Shown in pieces: positions 38,620 to 49,828 of a stretch of DNA of 64,000 nt. Made by a program: the position numbers and the translations under genes. The number at the start of each line of letters is the position of its first letter. Position 1 is the first letter of the stretch. The notes below the pieces were generated by a model that saw only the letters and a list, made by a program, of their open reading frames with translations, was not told where the DNA came from and did not search any database. Source of the stretch: Rhodamnia argentea (lineage: Eukaryota; Streptophyta; Magnoliopsida; Myrtales; Myrtaceae); assembly GCF_020921035.1 (NCBI RefSeq), contig NC_063150.1:12338001-12402000 (forward strand), written 5' to 3'.

Positions 38620-39411
38620 AGTTTGCCCAATTTTGTATCAATTCAATTAAGACCGAAACCTTTTAATTATGCCACTTTAGTCCTAAACATTTTCATATGT
38701 TGCCAAATTGAGTTCATTTAGCCAATTTTGATCGAAAATCACTAAGTACAAGTGATGTTTTGGACATTTTTTTGATAAAATTTTAATGATTTTTTTTACT
38801 TTTTATTTTTTTTATTTTTTTTTTATATCCAAGATCCGTCGATCGTAATCGAGTCAACTCACCAACCACCTTTTGGACGGGGCGAAGGCCCTTTTCGACG
38901 GCGACTATACGTGGAGGGAGGCCGGCCCCACGACCCACCAACAAAGGCCCCCCATTTAAGTCCGAGAAACGTGTTGGGAGAGTTTCGAACCCCCGACTAC
39001 CGAAAGGGGTTAGATTCTCACCAAACACGCCATGCCCGTGGTGGGTTTTTTTTTTTCGTTTTGTCTCTTCTTTTCTTTAGTTTTTTTATTGTATTTTTCT
39101 TTCTTTCTTTTTTCCTTTCATTTGGACCGGTCACCCTCACCCACTAAAATGAAAGGAAACAGAATAGAAAAAATTTATAAAAGATCCAAAATTTTAAAAG
39201 ACTTGTAAAAGTTGTCCACATTAGTATCGGTCGTGCCATTTGTGACAACCAACATCCACATTAGCAACATCTAATCAAAATTGATCGAAAGGACCCAATT
39301 TTGCATATTGTGAAAGGTTTATCACTAAATTGATATAATCAAAATGTTTAGGACCAAATTGACACAATTACAATAGCTTTATAACTTTTTGGTAATTTTC
39401 ACAATTAGGGA
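38620..39411. mobile_element. Long-inverted-repeat element containing a nested SINE
   Basis: The left arm (38620-38755, with AGTCCTAAACATTTTCATAT) and right arm (39190-39411, whose complement has GGTCCTAAACATTTTGATTA) are inverted copies. They are separated by the SINE at 38795-39045. This is the same arm motif as in the 5190-5945 element. Confidence 0.5.
38795..39045 (-). mobile_element. tRNA-derived SINE-like element
   Basis: On the minus strand it starts near GGGCATGGCGTGTTTGGTGA (A-box-like) and carries GGGGGTTCGAAACTC (B-box-like) about 45 bases on. It then runs through a GC-rich body to GGATCTTGGATAT and an A-rich tail (38789-38822 on the plus strand). Target duplications cannot be read because both sides are A/T-rich. 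Confidence 0.5.
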
Positions 39412-39839
39412 TGAGCATGATTTCAGGATAGAATCTAGAACTAAACCTGTTTCCACTAGTACGGTTGTAGGTTCCAACAATTGAGGAAATAATTTTGATA
39501 ATTTGTTCCAAGTTCCAGTTGGAACCAGTCTTGTGTTTTTCTTGTTCAATGGCTTCGCGCAATCCGCTGGTATTCCATGGCATCCGATGATGAGTGTTTT
39601 ATCCGAAACTACTAGTATAAGCTTCCATTTCCGGTTATATTCATAATCGAGGATTTTACTTTGTTAACATTTGGTATTTTTCGTGTGTCTAAATATGGGT
39701 TGAGGCTAGTGAATTGTAGCATCAAATGGTGGTCATTATAGATAATGATTCATTACAATCATTATGAAGTCGTTGGAAAGATGTGAAGTGATAAATGCAA
39801 TCAATGTGACATTTTACAAACATTTTTTGCGCTCTCCCA
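39412..39839. other. Intergenic with possible hAT MITE edge
   Basis: Begins TTAGGGATGAGCATGATTTC, a common edge of plant hAT-derived MITEs. No matching opposite end was found. Nothing coding. Confidence 0.3.
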
Positions 39840-40801
39840 TTCAACGCCTACAAAAGTACACTTTTAGTATCAAAAGTTGTGTATGGAAATCATTTTAGTG
39901 TCAAAAGTTTCAAACATATCACTTTAGTGCCAAGTCCAATATAAAAGAATCACTTTGGTGCCTCCGGCGAGAGTTTCCAACCAAAATTGGCACGTGTCAT
40001 TAATAATTATTTTGTTGATGAAAAATGACATTTAAAAAAATAAATAAATCCACGTGGGATGCTGCGTGGACTTCTGCACTTTAAAGTAAAACAAATTCAA
40101 ATTAAAAAATTAGCTAAAAATTATATTCGTTTAAAATATAAACTTTATTTAAAATAAAATTAAAAATAAGCTAATTTTTTTAAAAAAAATAACCTTAAAA
40201 AAATCTAGGTAGAGAACCAGGTGGCGAGGGCTTCGCCCCCACCATCGCCGATAATGGCCGGCGATGGTGGGAAGTGGCTTGCGGGGTAGTAGAAGGCGAG
40301 GGCCCGAAGGCCCTCTCCCGTGGCTGGTGGGGGTCACCGACCCTTGGCCGGGGCTTGGCAACCCTCGCTCGCCATGCCCCACCACCATTGGCCATTGCCG
40401 ATGACGCGGAGGGGTGACGGCTTCCCTCGCCGATTGCAAACATTTTTTTTCTGGGTTTTTATTTTTATTTTTTGTTAATTTTTAACCTAATTTTTCAAAT
40501 TATTTTGAAAAAACAATTTGTATTTTTTAATTTTTTTGTAAACTAATTAAGTTTTTATTTTTATTTTTAGTATTTTTATCTTTTTTAATTACTAATTAAA
40601 CCTCGTTGGTGCCACATTAGCTTCAAATAATAATAAAATAATGTCATGTCGGCTTTTCATTGGGCCAAATTGGACTTGGCACTAAAATGATCATTTTTCA
40701 AAAAATTTGGCACTAAAGTGATCCGTTTGAAACTTTTGATACTAAAGTGATATCCGTACATAATTTTTGGCGTTAAAAGTGTACTTTTTCCCTTCAACGC
40801 C
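39840..40801. mobile_element. MULE-type non-autonomous element with 9-bp target duplication
   Basis: TTCAACGCC flanks the element exactly, at 39840-39848 and 40793-40801; 9 bp is the hallmark of Mutator-like elements. The 944-bp body has inverted arms of about 110 bp (left CAAAAGTACACTTTTAGTAT; complement of right AAAAAGTACACTTTTAACGC) with repeated CACTTTAGTGCCAA words. The core at 40210-40440 is GC-rich. No transposase was seen. Confidence 0.8.
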
Positions 40802-40892
40802 ATATTGAAAGTTTCTTTCATGATAAATGAAAATATGAATTATTGATTTATCGATAAGAAACAACCAAAAATGGGATTCTCGAAGAGACTCG

Positions 40893-41160
40893 CTAAGTAA
40901 AGCTCCGTTTGTTTCATGGAAAATGAATTGTTTTTGGAAATTTTTTTTTTGCGGGAAGTCAATTTCCAGGAAAATGATTATATTTTCCTATGTTTGGTTG
41001 AGACCTGAAAATGAGATTAAAAATATTTTCAGTCATTTGGCAAAGAAATTTTTTTATTTTTTATGTTTTCCTCGCCGATGGCCGGCCCTTGACAATCGGC
41101 GAAAAGCGTGCCCCCACGAGGCTTGAGCTCACCCTTGCCAAACCTGGAAAATATCAAACT
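40893..41160. mobile_element. Possible Tourist-like MITE, one end only
   Basis: Starts AGCTCCGTTTGTTTCATGGA, close to the end of the complete Tourist-like element at 54600. It continues with GGAAAATG words, but no clear right terminus was found. Confidence 0.35.
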
Positions 41161-41210
41161 TAGGCTCCATAGGCTAGAGACGAGTTCAAGTGCTTTTATA
41201 TTTTTTTTAG

Positions 41211-41470
41211 GGTGAGCACCGATCTCGGGTTGAATCCGATCCGAGCCGAATCGAATTGAATCGAACCGCCGGTTCGATTAGGTTCTAATTCTTCCGAATG
41301 GCCACTTAGCTATGTTACACCGACATGTCCCCTAGGAGAATTTTCGCGTGTTGGACACGTGTCAATGTCCGACGCGTGTTGGACACGCCATCCACCCATG
41401 TCCGAGGTTCGACACGCGGTTAACAGAACGGACATTTGAGGGACACGCGTGTCCGGGGCTAAGTTCGAAA
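41211..41470. repeat. hAT-like edge and GTGTCC/GACACG repeat cluster
   Basis: AGGGTGAGCACCGATCTCGG at 41211 looks like a MITE edge, followed by short alternating CGAATCGAA words. From 41345 to 41460 the words GGACACG, GACACGTGTC and ACGCGTGTCC recur in both directions. The element type is unknown. Confidence 0.4.
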
Positions 41471-42677
41471 AATTGTCAATTTTTCAAGGGCAGAAACGTG
41501 AAAAGTCAAAATAAGAAGACCCAAATTCGATCTAATTTCCTCAATTCATGATCTCTCGTCCCCCTCGCGTTGTCTCTCGCTGCTCTCGGGTCTCCCCCTC
41601 GACGCTTTGCGGCCGCCGGACTCGCCTTCTCGCGGCTCGACGCCTCAGCTCGCCGACTCTGCTGTTCTTTACTTTCGTGTCTTTTCGTGGGTGAGGGATA
41701 GTTTGGAGAATTTCGGGGTACACCGGTCGAGCCATGCTTTGCTTTCGTTGTCTTCCTGGTTCACTCTGACTGCTTTATCTCCTCTTTTTCCTTTCTCTCT
41801 CAAAGTGGAAAACTAAAGTGCTTTTATAGTGAAAAAGTTTCCTTGCTCGATTAAGCAAAAATGTAAATTGGCCGACAAGTTGACATAGATTTGAAATTCC
41901 AAATAAGGAAAAGAGAAAAAATCGGTTTAGAACGATCTTGACATGTTTATCTGCTTGCTAAACTGTTCTCGCCATTGTTCACAAAAAAAAAAAAAAAAAA
42001 ACTTGTTCTCGGCAGCTTTGTAATTTATTGCAAATAACTTTTTGAGAAAAAAATTTCTCTCCGAGAATTTTTTTTTTCTTATTTGTGTTATTTATTATGA
42101 TGTTGTTATTATTGAAATCCATAAAAATGAATATAAAAAAATATACATATAATATACTATGTGTTTAAAAAAAATTTCTATCTTTTGAAAATTCATGTAT
42201 GGACATTGTGCCGCGCGCCGCATTTCATGTCGGTGCAACATAAACACTTGGCCAGTTCAGGGGACCGAACCGGGCTTACCTAGTTTCTCTCTTTCTTTCT
42301 TATTGCCGCCTCCTCCTCTTTCTTTCTTTCTCCAACACGCCCACGCTCTCTCTCTCTCACTCGAGCGAAGAAGAAGAACAACAAGAAGAAGGACCTGTTA
42401 TCAACTGATCCAGCGAACGACGACGGAGAACGAAGAACTATCCACATTCATCGGCGATGAAACCGCACCGTTCCTTCTGCTTCCTAGGTACAGCATCTGC
42501 GCTCGTTTTCTCCATTAAGATTCTTATCCCTCCCCCCCAAAATGTCCTTTTGTTCCCCCTTTTTGATTTTGTTCCGATTTTGATCTCCAATTCATCGCTT
42601 TGACTGAGATCTGGATCATATTGTTGTAGCAATGTCGTATCGAAACACCGTGTGTAGCAAACTAGGATAACCCTCTG
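41471..42677. other. Intergenic upstream of the first TNL gene
   Basis: No gene recognised. Contains CT-rich stretches (about 42280-42360) and the poly(A) micro-insertion at 41964-42011. Confidence 0.4.
41964..42011 (+). mobile_element. Homopolymer micro-insertion with short target duplication
   Basis: TGTTCTCG occurs at 41964-41971 and 42004-42011. Between them are CCATTGTTCAC, an A run of about 18 and CT. The duplication is only 8 bp, so this case is weaker than the others. Confidence 0.45.
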
Positions 42678-42855
42678 TGTCTCTGGCGATCGTCTTTTCT
42701 GCTGTTCTGTTCAAGGATCTCCTCCAGAGAAGGCTTTCAGTAGGCATCACTGAAGACGGTGGTGTGCACACATGCACAAATGATGCAGCTGCAGACAATG
42801 GAGTAGCCGATGCAGCTGCTTGTATATGCACTTGAAAAAAAAAAAATTTGAGGAC
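42678..42855 (+). promoter_or_regulatory. Conserved upstream region shared by both TNL genes
   Basis: This stretch is highly similar to 49661-49828 ahead of the second TNL. Shared words include CTCTGGCGAT, AATGATGCAGCTGCA and CAGCTGCTTGTATATGCACT, ending just before the ATG. It was duplicated with the gene and probably holds the leader. No defined box was identified. Confidence 0.6.
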
Positions 42856-45620
42856 ATGGCGCTTTCATCGAGTTTCGACTATGAGGTGTTCTTGAGCTTT
42901 AGAGGACCGGATACTCGAGCAGGTTTTGCAGACTTCCTTTATGTCAGCCTGATCGACGCGGGAATCCGTGTGTACAGAGATGACGAAGAGCTGCGCATTG
43001 GGGAAGAGATTGGCCCGGAGCTTCTCGAAGCAATCGAGCAGTCAAGAATCTCCATACCCATCTTCTCAAAAGGATATGCCTCCAGCAAATGGTGTCTCAA
43101 GGAGTTGGTCCACATGGTGGAGTGCAAGAAAAACAGGGGACAGAAGATCATGCCCATTTTCTACGATGTGGAACCTTATGAGGTTCGGTTCCAAACGGGC
43201 GGGTATGGACAGGCCTTCATTGAGCATGAAAGCAAGAGGCGATACAGTGATGGAACTATTAGCGATTGGAAGGCCGCTCTCAGTGAAGTTGGGACACTAA
43301 AGGGATGGGACCTCCAAAGCATGCCCAACAGGTATTTCTAAGATTAAGACTAGCAATAGCTTGGATCCATAGAATGCAACTTAGTTCTGATTGAGTCCTT
43401 GCTGAGTTTGTGTTATTTCTGAGTTTTGAAGTAGATTGTGTTTCTAAGCAAACCCGTTGTTAATTTTTTCTAATTCCGTATTGCCTGACCATTTCTTGTT
43501 CAGCCCAATTTTCTAATTCCTTGTGTTTGCAACTCAAAAAATATCAGGCGTGAAGGTGATTTCGTGAAAACTGTCGTCAAGAAGGTTTTCAGTGAGTTGA
43601 AAAAGGGTTGTTTGGCATTATCCGATTGCTTGGTTAACGTCGACAATCATGTGAGTGAAATCATGAGAACAATCGGCCCTTGGACAGATGAAACACGGAT
43701 CGTCGGTATCCATGGAATGGGTGGTGTTGGAAAGACCACTCTTGCCAAAATCATCTACAATCAACTTTCACCTGATTTTGAGCATCATTGTTTCCTTTCT
43801 AACATTCGAGAAACTTCAAATGTAAAGGGTGTTGAGTACTTGCAGAATCAGCTGATCTCCGACATACTAAAAAGAAATGGATAGATATAAGCATAAGCGA
43901 CAAAGACGAAGGGATTGAGATGATTAAAGACAGATTGCGGGATAAAAGGCTTCTCTTTCTCCTAGATGATGTTGACAAAAGGAATCAATTGAATGCACTT
44001 ATGGGGCACAATTGGTTTGGTGAAGGAAGTAAGGTTATCATCACTAGTAGAAACAAGCAGGTTCTCAACATTCCTGAAGTGGATTGGACCTATGAACTTA
44101 ACTGCATGGATTTTGATAAATCTCTTCAACTTTTCAGCACACATGCATTTAGAAGAGATCGTCCATTGGATGATTATCTCGCCCACTCCAAAAAGGCTGT
44201 AGGCATTGCTGGAGGTCTTCCTCTAGCTCTCGAGGTTATAGGTTCGCTTTTATCGTGCAAAAGTAAAGAAAAGTGGGATGCCATACTGAAAAAGTTGGAA
44301 AAAGTTCCTCATGAGGAGGTCAGCAGTAAGCTCAAGATAAGTTACGAGGCACTAGATGATCGGCAAAGGCACATCTTTCTCGATGTAGCTTGTTTCTTCA
44401 TTGGATGTGACAAAGAAATGGTAATCCACATGTGGGATGAGACTAAACTTTTTCCAGAAGAAGCTTTGGAAGTTCTGCAGCATATGTCCTTGATAAAGAT
44501 CATACGAAAAAGTGAGTTGTGGATGCATGATCTAATAAGGGACCTGGGGCGAGAAATCATCCGCCAAGATAGTAATATGGCAACAGAGAAGCAGACTAGG
44601 GTGTGGGATGCTGATGATGCGTTAGATTTGCTGAGGAGAAACCAGGTAAAAGCTCCCTGCTACCACTGCCACTTCAACTTCGCTACTTCTCTTTTATGAA
44701 GTATAATATAGAAGCGGTTAGTAATGTGTTTCCTTTTTGGCAGAAAAAGAAGCAAGTTGAAACTCTTGGTCTCTGGTTTCGCCATGGTCTCTGGTTTCGC
44801 TGGTTTCGCCATGAGGCGGAACCCTACTTTACAGATGAGGACTTAATGAGATTTCCAAATCTAAGGTTCCTTGTAGTTAATGGCAGGACTTTACAGGACT
44901 GGCAAACTGATCCTATAGATCAGAAAAAAATCTTCAAGATCATGTTTGGATTATTTTGTCGACCCCCCAAAAAAAGGAAAGTAATGTGGAATTTATGTCG
45001 GGATTTGTATCTCGGGTTCCAGTTTTTCCAAAAGAAGTCGTATCTACTTCCGAAATTGCGATGCCTTGCTTGGAGCAATTTTCCTCTAGACTTTGACATG
45101 GCCAAACTATCCATGAGGAATCTAGTCGTTCTCTGCCTAGCTCGGAGCTCCATTACCCATAGTTGGGACGGTTGGAGCCATCTAAAGGTGTGACATGCTA
45201 GCATTGTCTATATGTTAAATCTGGAACTTGATCCTTTCATGACTTTGTTTGATCTTTCTCTTGCTGCAGAGGGCGGAGAGCTTAAAAGTTCTGATCATGT
45301 CGCGTTGCTGCCGGTTGGTTAGAACTCCCGACTTCTCCGGACTTGCAAATTTAGAACGACCGATCATGCAGGACTGTACGAGCTTGGTCAAAGTTGATGA
45401 ATCCGTCGGTCAGTTACAGCGGTTGGTTGTCTTAGACGTCAGGTTTTGCTCGCAACTACGTGATTTGCCAAATGAGGTTTACATGCTGAAATCTTTGAAA
45501 GAGCTCCTTGTTGAGGGCACACTAGTGGAGCACAATGTGAGCTCTAACCCCAGCTATGTAAGGGTGTCAAAAAAGCCCAGGCTGGCCCAAGCTGACCGAC
45601 CCGGCCCGACCCAACCCTAA
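42856..45620 (+). pseudogene. TIR-NB-LRR disease resistance gene, copy 1 (frameshifted, LRR truncated)
   Basis: Four exons: 42856-43331 (TIR), 43548-44645 (NB-ARC), 44744-45187 and 45270-45620 (start of LRR). TIR begins DYEVFLSFRGPDTRAGF, with the NADase glutamate in WCLKEL (residue 83). NB-ARC motifs: GMGGVGKTT (P-loop), LLFLLDDVD (kinase 2), VIITSRN (RNBS-B), GGLPLALEVIG (GLPL), DVACFFIG (RNBS-D) and WMHD (MHD). The frame breaks at the A run 43869-43873, where one A fewer than the frame needs leads to a stop at 43882, so about 270 residues (TIR plus P-loop) would be made. The leucine-rich part is short and ends in transposon sequence that supplies the stop. Intact TNLs are cytoplasmic/nuclear immune receptors. 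The frameshift lies in a homopolymer, so an assembly error is possible. Confidence 0.88.
44770..44812 (+). repeat. Short internal duplication in TNL copy 1
   Basis: TCTCTGGTTTCGCCATGG is followed by near-copies of itself, giving repeated W-F-R-H residues. TNL copy 2 has a single CTCTGGTGTCGC here, so the expansion is specific to copy 1. Confidence 0.7.
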
Positions 45621-46685
45621 ATTCAAAATTTAGGGTAGTTAGGGTCGGGCCATGGTCTTCTTCGGGTAAGAGTCAAGCCCTGGGTTTTCTGACCCATTTA
45701 GGTTGGGGCGTATTTTATTTTATTTTATTTTATTGTTCTTTATTATTTTTTATTTTTTTTTATTTGTATTATTGAATCTCCCAAGTACGAGCCCTAACCA
45801 AAAATAGTGAATGTTTGCCTACCACCGTTTCCTTTAAAATTGGTTAGAAAAGAAAAAAAAAAGTCTTCTTAAATGTGCTTCTGTGACTAAAATTCCCAAA
45901 CCGCATACACCTATTTTACAACTTACCACTTCCAATTTATTTGCTCCGCATGAAAGTATCCATCGGCGACCACTTAGCGCACAGACACATTCTTAAAACG
46001 CACGTCGCTTGATTCGACCTCGTGTTTTTCGAAATAACTTCATACGTGGATAGTGTTTCAAAGGGAAAACATGTGTGCATTTGTAAGAATCATACAGAAG
46101 TCGGAAATTCTAGTTTCTTTGAAGCTATTGACCACACACACACGGTCTGTCAGAGCCACATGAAGTTTCGTCCCCGACTCGGCGGCTGTCATTGGTGGAG
46201 ATCGGGGATTGTTGGGACATAGGTTGCGAAGGCGGAAAAAAAAAAAAAAAATGACCGCCGAAACCCGAAACTGTGGAGTTGTCATCGGAGAAGAGTCCAG
46301 CGCTGCGGTGAAGCCCTATGGAAGTGAGACCTCGGAGAACAATGATAGTTTGTGCTTCAAGTATAAGTATGGGTTTTATTGCGCAACCATAATGATAATG
46401 ATGACATTTCGAGCAATCCTTTTTTTTGTTCATCGGTGGAGATCGTGGAATCCAACTTAACCTGGTTCAAAGAGGGGGTTTGGGGAGTCGATCGCAGAGG
46501 TTACATTAGAGCTCGTACTATCCAAATTGGGAGATTTTTCAAAAAAAAAAAAAAAGAAAAACTTGCCGCCCGTAACATGAACCGGCCCGACCCGAAGATC
46601 TCATGGACATGGGTCGAGCTCTGTGTCATTCGTTTCGGGTCGGGTCAGATTGGGCATCATGGATATACCGGACCCGACCTACTGA
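45558..46685. mobile_element. Insertion in the 3' end of TNL copy 1
   Basis: After TNL copy 1 reaches AGCTATGTA, similarity to copy 2 stops. It resumes at about 46686 with AGAGAATGAAGAATATTAAT, matching the 3' flank of copy 2 near 52550. The 1.1-kb gap starts AGGGTGTCAAAAAAGCCC and has GGGTCGGG or CCCGACCC words near both ends, as in plant hAT-derived MITEs. A strong hairpin sits at 45603-45651. No clear terminal inverted repeat or target duplication was found; it may be composite. Confidence 0.55.
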
Positions 46686-48093
46686 CAGAGAATGAAGAAT
46701 ATTAATGTAGTGGTATCATGTTCGCCGTTGTTTGTGTTGCGCTCTTTCACAATGGTTGACACCTAAATTTTAGCTTCCCTTTTTACTAATTAATTTTGCA
46801 TAAAAGATTAGGGACTAACCTCAGTAGTCCCTAGGAAAAAAAAATCAAACCATTTTTGTATAGTTGTGAGTTAGATTAATTTAAGTTTAACATATATTTA
46901 AATTTGCATTTGAATCGGACCGACGATGATGACCTTAAATATAAGGCGTCGGAGTTAATTTATATTAAGTCCGCAAGAAAGTGAAAATGAATCAAGCCGG
47001 TCATCTTCTCAATATGGTCGAACATTGCGACGGGTTGCATTTCTTGGGTCGTATTCTGAGCATGAGTGGAAGTGTGTGAATTGAGAAAAAGAATAAAATG
47101 TATGAATCGATCAATCTCAAGGAATGGGAAAACACGTGTATGGGAGCAAGGTACAAAGGACGTGGACATCTCAATCATTAGATCACGTGGGTCTTACATG
47201 TGACTCACAAATATTAAAGATTAAAATCAATTGGACCAACATGCGTCCGAAATACTTGAGAAATTTTCAAGAGGCGATGTGAATTGTTTGGAAAGAAAGA
47301 CAAGCGTGGCCTGTATTAGGCACGACGGACTTAGCCATGATTTCGAGTAAATTAGGGAGAGTTGATTTCAGTTACGTACGAGCAAGTGTGCTTGAATTCG
47401 AACTCGGTTGAGAACGTGTGGATCTCAATTCCATCACCGCACTCTCTTGTATGTTTAGGGATCGTTGATTTCCAGTTTTGATTCGGAGAAGTCATTTTCC
47501 AAGTAACTAAGCTAGAGTTTTCTGTCCGAGTAATATCATTGTCCTAGTTTAACTTTGGGATCCGTTAACCCGACAATCTGACAATCTTGTCAGTTATTTC
47601 TGACCACACGGTCTCCCAATCAATAACATGTGAATCTACGATTGAGATTGTGTCGTTTCTGACTATATCGTCACGAAAGCATTTCCCTTTTAACTTGTTC
47701 CCCACTCCCCTCCCAAAAAAAACAAAAAAGAAAAAAACAAAGGAACATGATGAAAAAAGTTTCCAGTAAATCATTAACCTCAAAATAAACACAGCCTAAT
47801 CTAATGGAAAGTGGGGGGGCCACATCTGTAGAACCAAAATCATAATGAAACAATTTTCGTACTTATATATGAGAAGATCCATTTTTTTTCCTAATTTTAA
47901 AGTGTGTATATTTCACGAAAAACTTCGTGTAGAAAGAAATGATTTTGACCAAAATATATATCCCAGGAAAGTGATTGATTATCCCTTATTCAATTGTGAG
48001 CACAAAAATGAGAGAGAGAAGTTTTACTATATCTGATTACTAATTCTGAAAATAGGATAGATAAGCAATGTTATTATATTCTATGAAGGAATT
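46686..48093. other. Intergenic between the TNL copies
   Basis: The first about 60 bases match the 3' flank of TNL copy 2. The rest shows no gene; open frames are short and low in complexity. Confidence 0.45.
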
Positions 48094-48328
48094 ATGGATT
48101 GGGGTTGAGCAAGTCGGGCCGACTAAACATGGGAACCGCTCGGACCGGATTGGACCGATGGTCCGTTCCCGGTTCCAGAGGGTGGCAATCCGATTCTCGA
48201 TCCTTAAAATTGAAACCCGTATCCAGGCGGTTTGGTCTGCGGTTTCGAAAATTGAGAACCGAGACTACCAGTCCGGTTCTCTGCTCCTTGAGGGAAATTG
48301 GACCGGACCGGCAATCAATACCCCTATT
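48094..48328. mobile_element. hAT-like MITE
   Basis: The left edge GGGGTTGAGCAAGTCGGGCC and complement of the right edge GGGGTATTGATTGCCGGTCC have related ends. The interior alternates GGACCGG, GGTTCC and GAACCG words typical of such MITEs. No clear 8-bp duplication. Open frames through it are incidental. Confidence 0.4.
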
Positions 48329-49329
48329 ATGGATTGCAAAGTGAAATATGAACTATGAGGCGACAATCATTAGTATAGAGAACATCGAGTTAACGATCAA
48401 AGAAGGGCAAATTTCGAATATAGTGCTTTCATAGAGTAAATATGGCAAAACGAAGCTATACAAGTCTAGTAATCATAACAACCAACAAACATGAAACTAT
48501 ACAATCTCTTCGTTCTTTGAAGTGGTAAGTGCAATCGTCCAGAAAGAAGTGGTAAGTACAATCTCTTTGACATTTTAACAAACATCGTCTGCACTCTCCC
48601 ACTTCAACGACACGAAACAATTGGAATTATCATTTCATGATAACGAGAGCATGACTTGTTGACTTATCAGTAAGACATGGCTCAAGTTCTATGATGTCTC
48701 GGGACACAAGAGAATTAGAAACTTAGCCAAATGGAAACGCCTTTCTTTCGCCAAAATTATTTTAATGTTGACTTATCAAACTCAATATTCCACATACCGA
48801 AAAAATCTATGCAGAATTTTTTTTTTCTTTCGACGAAACAAACGCGTCCTTTAGTCTATGAGCACGGAGCCTAGTGCTAGTACATTTTTAAGAATCGTTC
48901 CATGTGGACATCTTTATTTCTGAGACGCCCCGAAAATGTTGGCATGTGCCTGTCCTAATTTTGATGGATTAGTTATATAGGTGATTAAATTATTGAAAAA
49001 TATATATCGAAATATTGGTGAAATTGCTCTTGGAACTTTATGTTGTGCATTAAATGCTGAAAAAACACAAAACAAGTATGTTCCTTTTAGCTTAGTTGAC
49101 TTTGTGGGTTTTTCCTCCTACAGCGGAGAAATTGTAGCTCCATTTCATCCTATTATGCTTCATAACTTCTTTCCCTTCCTAGTGTAACATTCTTCTAGTG
49201 GCAATTTTCTTCTTTTGTCCAAGAGGCTTTTGTTTTCCATAATTCTTGATCAAAAGGCATTAAGTGCGATTCATCTAGAGCTCACGAAAAAGACAGGGTA
49301 CCATAGATAGAGGGAGTCTGGCAAAACTA
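48329..49329. other. Intergenic, no gene recognised
   Basis: AT-rich. A stretch near 48820 (TCGACGAAACAAACGCGTCC) resembles one end of a Tourist-like element, but its partner was not found. Confidence 0.35.
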
Positions 49330-49470
49330 CTTGCGGATCAAAACGCAATTGGTTGCAAGTGGATGGTCAAGAATAAGATGTCCGTAGATGGAGAGATAGA
49401 ATGACGATCGCGAGATAAATTAGCGAACGGCTCGGCGACCTTTTCATGGATTAGATATAATCGGAAGCTG
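49330..49470 (+). mobile_element. Ty1/copia polymerase fragment
   Basis: Translating from 49339 gives NAIGCKWMVKNKMSVDGEIE, then a stop. This is the conserved start of copia reverse transcriptase (usual pattern AIGCKWV-K-K---DG-IERYKARLVAKG). The downstream part is degenerate and no other domain is nearby, so this is a short fossil about 360 bp upstream of TNL copy 2. Confidence 0.7.
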
Positions 49471-49660
49471 ATTTTTTTATCCCTTTTTCTGTGGATAGAG
49501 GAAACTCTCAACCACCGCAGTTAAATTATTGAAAAAAATATGTAGCGGAATATTGGTGAAATTGCTCATGAACTTCATTTTTGTCCAGAAATGCGCTATT
49601 GACTTTGACCCAGTCAAATTACTTGGCAATCTAGTCATCTCGGAGCTTCTGATTAGTCGT

Positions 49661-49828
49661 CTCTGGCGATTGTCTTTTCGGCTGTTTTGCTCAGGGATCT
49701 CTTCCAGAGAAGGCGTTGAGTAGGCATCCGCTGAAGATGGCCAGCCGGTACACATAAATGATGCAGCTGCAAACAATGGAAAAGCCGATCCAGCTGCTTG
49801 TATATGCACTCGAAAAAAAATCGAGGAC
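49661..49828 (+). promoter_or_regulatory. Conserved upstream region of TNL copy 2
   Basis: Counterpart of 42678-42855; alignment is continuous up to the ATG at 49829 with a few small gaps. It marks the left limit of the duplicated unit, since sequences further upstream differ. Confidence 0.6.

Noticed and set aside
42968-43300. Second-frame 110-codon open frame inside the TIR exon
   Set aside because: Shadow of the TIR frame. The real frame carries all TIR motifs.
48068-48358. Two overlapping open frames with no family
   Set aside because: They run through a hAT-like MITE full of GGACCGG/GGTTCC words.
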